A DNA stretch of 64,000 nt from Primulina eburnea (lineage: Eukaryota > Streptophyta > Magnoliopsida > Lamiales > Gesneriaceae), in NCBI RefSeq assembly GCF_022965805.1, contig NC_133101.1, positions 22,158,868 through 22,222,867 of the forward strand, written 5' to 3'. The position numbers and the translations under genes were made by a program. Under the pieces are notes generated by a model. The model ran no database searches, was not told the DNA's origin, and saw nothing but the letters and a program-made list of their open reading frames with translations. Position 1 is the first letter of the stretch, and each line of letters opens with the position of its first letter. Of the stretch, positions 60,183-64,000 are shown in pieces.

Positions 60183-60720
60183 AATCAACAACGGTTATAT
60201 AACATCGTTGTCTTTTTCCAAACAGACATGCTAATTAACAACAGTTCGCTAAAATGTTGTCGTTTCTTCAAAAAATACACACTAATCAACAACAGTTAGC
60301 TAAAATCGTTGTTGTTTTTCACTAATCAACAACGGTTTTCTAACACCGTGGTTGTTTTTCAAAAAAACACGCTAATCAAGAACGGTTAGCCAAAATCGTT
60401 GTTGTTTGTCCAAAAAACACGCTAATCCACAACAGTTTTCTAAAACCGTTAAAGTTTGTCTAAAAAATCAAGCTAATAGACAACAGTTTTGTAAACCGTT
60501 GTATTTTAAATAATAATATAGTATAATTTCTGAAAACCCGTTGTTGTAAGTACAAAAAGACAAGCAAAACTACAACAGTTTCTCATCTACCATTGTCGTA
60601 GCTTCAAAAAAACCGCTAATACACAATGGTTTTTGTTAAAACCATTGTTAAAATATAAATTACAACGATTTTCCAATAGAACCATTGTTTGACCATTGTT
60701 GAATAAAAAATTTGTTGTAG
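60183..60720. repeat. CACTA right subterminal repeats, duplicate
   Basis: Second copy of 47,345-47,878 with the same acaacggtt/aaccgttg units. Its terminus reads ttgttgtagg, losing the final CACTA match. Confidence 0.82.
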
Positions 60721-62056
60721 GGAGAAAAGCTTAAAGACAAAATGTTCTAGAAGAGCTGTCGAAAAAGTCGAGGCACAAAGTTCAAGAAACACATTCAAGC
60801 TACAACGATCACATGTGATGAGTCTTGGTGTACGGTCTCAATGCCTCTATAAATACCAGACCAAGATCATCAACAATAGAGAAGTGTGGAAAAAGAAAGG
60901 GCATGCTTATTGCTTATCATCTTACAAGAAGCAATCAGCCCAGATGGAATACTGAAGTCATATCAGCTTAATTTAGAAGCTCATTTCCCTCAGTGTGTGT
61001 GAGAACACATTCCCGGTGTATTCATTATTTGGTTCTCACACACACACAAACCATAATTCAAATACAGTCTTGCACAAAATCAATAAATTTGTGTATTTAT
61101 TTTTTGACACACAGACGTTAAACAAGTGTTGACTGAAAGGTGCTGCCTTCAGTTTAGACTATGAGTTCAGTTAAGAAGTAGAGTAAGTCTTAAGATATGT
61201 AGGATTTGTACAACGGTTTGTATAAATCTAGTCTTCTAGTGGAACCTAACCGAGGTGGTAGAAGGGGTGACGTAAGAGAAGTTGAAGTCTCCGAACATAC
61301 ATAAACGTATCTTGTGTACTTAACTGATTAACTATTGTTTTCAAACGGATTTGATCAGTTCGAAGTATTATCAGTTCAGTTCTCAACATAAGTGAACTGA
61401 TATATGCCATAACTGGTCCCCTGTTTTTCACTTATTCAGTTTACATAAGTCAAAAGGATTTCAAATATAAAATCTTTCTTCACGAAGGATTATTTCGAAT
61501 ATTTTCCTCTTGGTGTTTAACAAAATTCTATTTAATTCATCGATGTTAATATTCTTAGAACACGAGCTATTGCAGCTAATGGAGAATATTGTGTTTGTAG
61601 CACTTTGAAGGTGCCCAGCACCCGATCCTTCAATATTAATGGTTTAGGGTTACACCTAGTAATATGTTCACAACTTCATGTGATTCAGAACATTTTTTCT
61701 TATTCAGGCTCACCCTTATTAGCCCTAGTCTTTTCATAAACCATTTGATCAAAAACGTCAGAACTCAAGTCTGATTGCAACCATCGGATCATGGTAAGAA
61801 CATCTAGAAGCATTGTCACATGATCCCCTAGGTATCACTGGTAGTGCATGCAAGAACCTTAAGTTATGGTTAGCATACAGTACTGTTTCTTAAACTTATA
61901 TATTCCGATCGAATCTGAAATCATTGGTATATCGAGAATTGCAAATGAATTTGATAATGATGGGATTTATCATTGAGTACTAAAAGTGACATGGTATGTG
62001 CAAATGAGGAAACACCTTGCCAAAATGCAGGTCATACTCTGACTAGAGATTTTTTA
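60721..62056 (+). mobile_element. Copia LTR-like flank, duplicate
   Basis: Second copy of 47,879-49,214, with the same tgatgagtcttggtgtac, tctagtggaacctaacc and ggtgacgtaa landmarks. It runs to gagattttttata at the start of the copia LTR that follows. Confidence 0.5.
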
Positions 62057-62059
62057 TAC

Positions 62060-62682
62060 TGTTAACTCATCAGATCACATAGGATATCTTCACCTTAGGT
62101 AAGCTGTGAATCCTATAGTACAATGGATTGACTCCTACATATTTCTAAACTACAGCAACCTCGCCACCTGATGAACCTCAATAGAGTTAGTGAACGGATC
62201 AAAGTGCATGCTAGTACGTAGAGCCTCCACGTTGCCCCAAGTAAAAATTCTAATGGAGTAAACTATAACCGCTAATTATTCCACTTGATAAGAAATAACT
62301 ATTTGGAACGCTCACGGGAGAGTTTTTCACTGCATCATCAAATGATCATCTATTTGTGTGAATGAGAATCTTTATACCCTTACTAAATAAAAATGGTATT
62401 TGCACCACATATGTTATTCTCAAGTTCGAGCGACCTTTATTTTTGTTTTAGGTGGCTTAATCGACTAGGAACTAGTTTATAATATATAGTATGTTTCCTA
62501 ATAATTTTCATGACCTTACGTTCATAGACAAACCTCATGGTACTTATTGTATATTCAAAAATTTTATCTATTCAACTTGCATGTGTATACATATAAAGTA
62601 AATATTATAATTGAATAAAATAAAAATTATTTTTATATAAGAATCAATAAAGTTCGAGCCACAAGTTGGATCCCTGGGTACA
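62060..62682 (-). mobile_element. 3' LTR of copia element 2
   Basis: Reading on the minus strand it begins tgtacccagg right after a polypurine tract (ggcaagtgggagat, 62,683-62,697 as complement) and ends gagttaaca at 62,060. 623 bp. The tract and the upstream end of pol (LAIGQVGD) fit copia layout. The target duplication cannot be tested because the 5' LTR is outside the window. Confidence 0.7.
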
Positions 62683-62697
62683 ATCTCCCACTTGCCC

Positions 62698-64000
62698 TAT
62701 AGCCAACTACACATTGAACTCAAACATATGCTTTTCAAACATTAATGGTCATGGCAATGGCTTTTTCAATCGATCAACAACGTTATTTACAGAGTCGAAT
62801 CTATCTACGAATATGTCTCATTTACCAGAATCTCCCGGGAACTTTCTCAATATATTTTTGGATCGCTGATAAGACCTCTGTTCCTTTGCTTGAACAATGG
62901 CACTAGTGTTTCGAAGTAGACCGGGTCTGGATCAAATATTTGAGGAATGAAACCCAACTCTTGAACGAAATTATTATCCAAACTGACTCCTTTGCTGCAA
63001 TTGAAGCAGTTATGTATTTGATCTCAATAGTTGAATCTGATGTGGTGTCGTTCTTAGAAATTTTCCAAGAGACAGCACCATCATTGAGTTTGAATACAAA
63101 TCTAAATATTGATTTTGAATTTTCCACATCTGATAGGAAGTTATAATCGGTATAACCTTCCAATTTTAATTCTCTACTCCCGTAAACCATGAACAAATTC
63201 TTATTCATTCTCAAGTATTTAAGAATATCCTTCACGGGCCTTCCAATGCAATGGACCTAGATTCGACTGCTATCTGCTTGCAACACTCAGTGCAAAGAAA
63301 ATATCAGGTTGAGTAGATATCATACCATGGATGATTCTGCCAATGGCAGATGCATATGGAGAGCGAGTCATGGTTTTTTTCCTCCTCATCAGTCTTAGGG
63401 CATATAGAGTTCGATAGAGTCACACCATGACACATTGAGAGATATGACATTGATATAATTGGATTGGGTACCCTAGCATCCTCTTTGATCTATCCTTATA
63501 GACTTGTATTTTAATACATATTATATTCGTATGGCTTTCTAATACCACTTTTTCTTCATTTAAGTATCTGAAGATTCCACCCATATGACTTGATCTAGAT
63601 CATTGCTCTTGCCACTTGTTGTACAATGAATTCACATATGTCATCAATGGTATAATATTGACGACTTTAGGCCTAAGCCTTATGGATTTGCTTTGTATCT
63701 TACCCAAAAGACCTCGTACTAATGAATAAACTTTTTGATTTTATAAACTCGTGAGTCTCATTTATTTCTAATGTGAGACTTCGGTTACATTCTCAACAAC
63801 AGATAAAATATAATGCTACAAAATATGTTGATGTTCAAATTAGATATAGGAACTTGAAAGTTTTATTTTTATTATTACTTATATCTAAAATTTTTTTACT
63901 TCTTTTATTAATTTTCTTTGGTTACCTTTAACAGGTGTATTGTATAAAACGTTTATTAGACGATTTATTGTATATTTCAAACTCTAGTATGGTGGGTGAA
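62698..64000 (-). pseudogene. Copia element 2 pol: RT end and RNase H
   Basis: Minus strand. Near 63,290-63,440: CHGVTLSNSICPKTDEEE, MTRSPYASAIGRIIHGM and PDIFFALSVASR match the end of copia RT. 62,903-63,235: KDILKYLRMNKNLFMVYG, EGYTDYNF, GAVSWKISKNDTT, SIAAKESVW match RNase H. The frame then shifts, and NTSAIVQAKEQRSYQRSKNI (62,840-62,900) follows. Several stops and shifts. The rest beyond 63,450 is degraded and runs off the window; I could not align it to RT. Confidence 0.8.

Larger units (their letters stand above)
49215..62056. repeat. 4.64-kb tandem duplication, unit 2 (split)
   Basis: Left part 49,215-51,512 and right part 59,707-62,056 match unit 1 in order. They are separated by gypsy element 2 and its target duplication. 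After the right part the sequence diverges from the unit 1 junction, as expected for the original flank. Confidence 0.85.

Overview
This window looks like heterochromatic or transposon-rich DNA from a dicot plant, possibly Lamiales (that placement is an inference from repeats I recognise, not a database result). It is AT-rich, has no bacterial operon structure, and nearly all recognisable coding sequence belongs to plant transposable elements: Ty1-copia, Ty3-gypsy, MULE, CACTA, a Cassandra TRIM and MITE-like repeats. I found no intact host gene, tRNA, genuine rRNA gene or CRISPR array.

Layout. 1-1.8 kb: 3' end of a copia element with its LTR. 2.1 kb: MITE-like repeat. 3.3-4.4 kb: a local tandem duplication whose second unit is split by a Mutator-like element (MULE, about 4,436-26,875). 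The MULE carries a frameshifted MuDR-type transposase (6.3-9.1 kb). Two younger LTR elements are nested in it, each with a perfect 5-bp target duplication. The first is a minus-strand non-coding element with two 3,405-bp LTRs around only 278 bp (9,404-16,491). The second is a gypsy chromovirus-like element with 2-kb LTRs and a gag-pol broken by a few stops and a frameshift (17,765-26,627). 27.0-31.3 kb: a second MITE copy, unassigned sequence and two truncated gypsy LTR fragments in opposite orientation.

31.3-47.9 kb: a CACTA (En/Spm-like) element, genes on the minus strand. Gene 1 is a TNP2 transposase (TNP2, DUF4218, DUF4216). Gene 2 combines a Transposase_24-like region, coiled coil, DUF8039-like domain and a Ulp1-type cysteine protease. 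Each gene is interrupted by a solo LTR with recognisable target duplications. The solo LTR in the protease gene itself contains a Cassandra element with 5S-rRNA-like promoter sequence. The 5' part of the CACTA element also holds a captured fragment of an HD-Zip I homeobox-leucine zipper gene.

44.6-62.1 kb: about 4,644 bp (transposase 5' end, HD-Zip fragment, CACTA right terminus and copia-LTR-like flank) is tandemly duplicated. The second copy was split by another gypsy element (51,513-59,701). 62.06-64 kb: 3' LTR and pol end of a minus-strand copia element running off the window.

The relative order of events can be read from the nesting: CACTA and MULE insertions are old; the tandem duplication and solo LTRs follow; the gypsy element at 17.8 kb and the long-LTR element at 9.4 kb are the youngest, with LTR pairs differing at well under 2% by eye.
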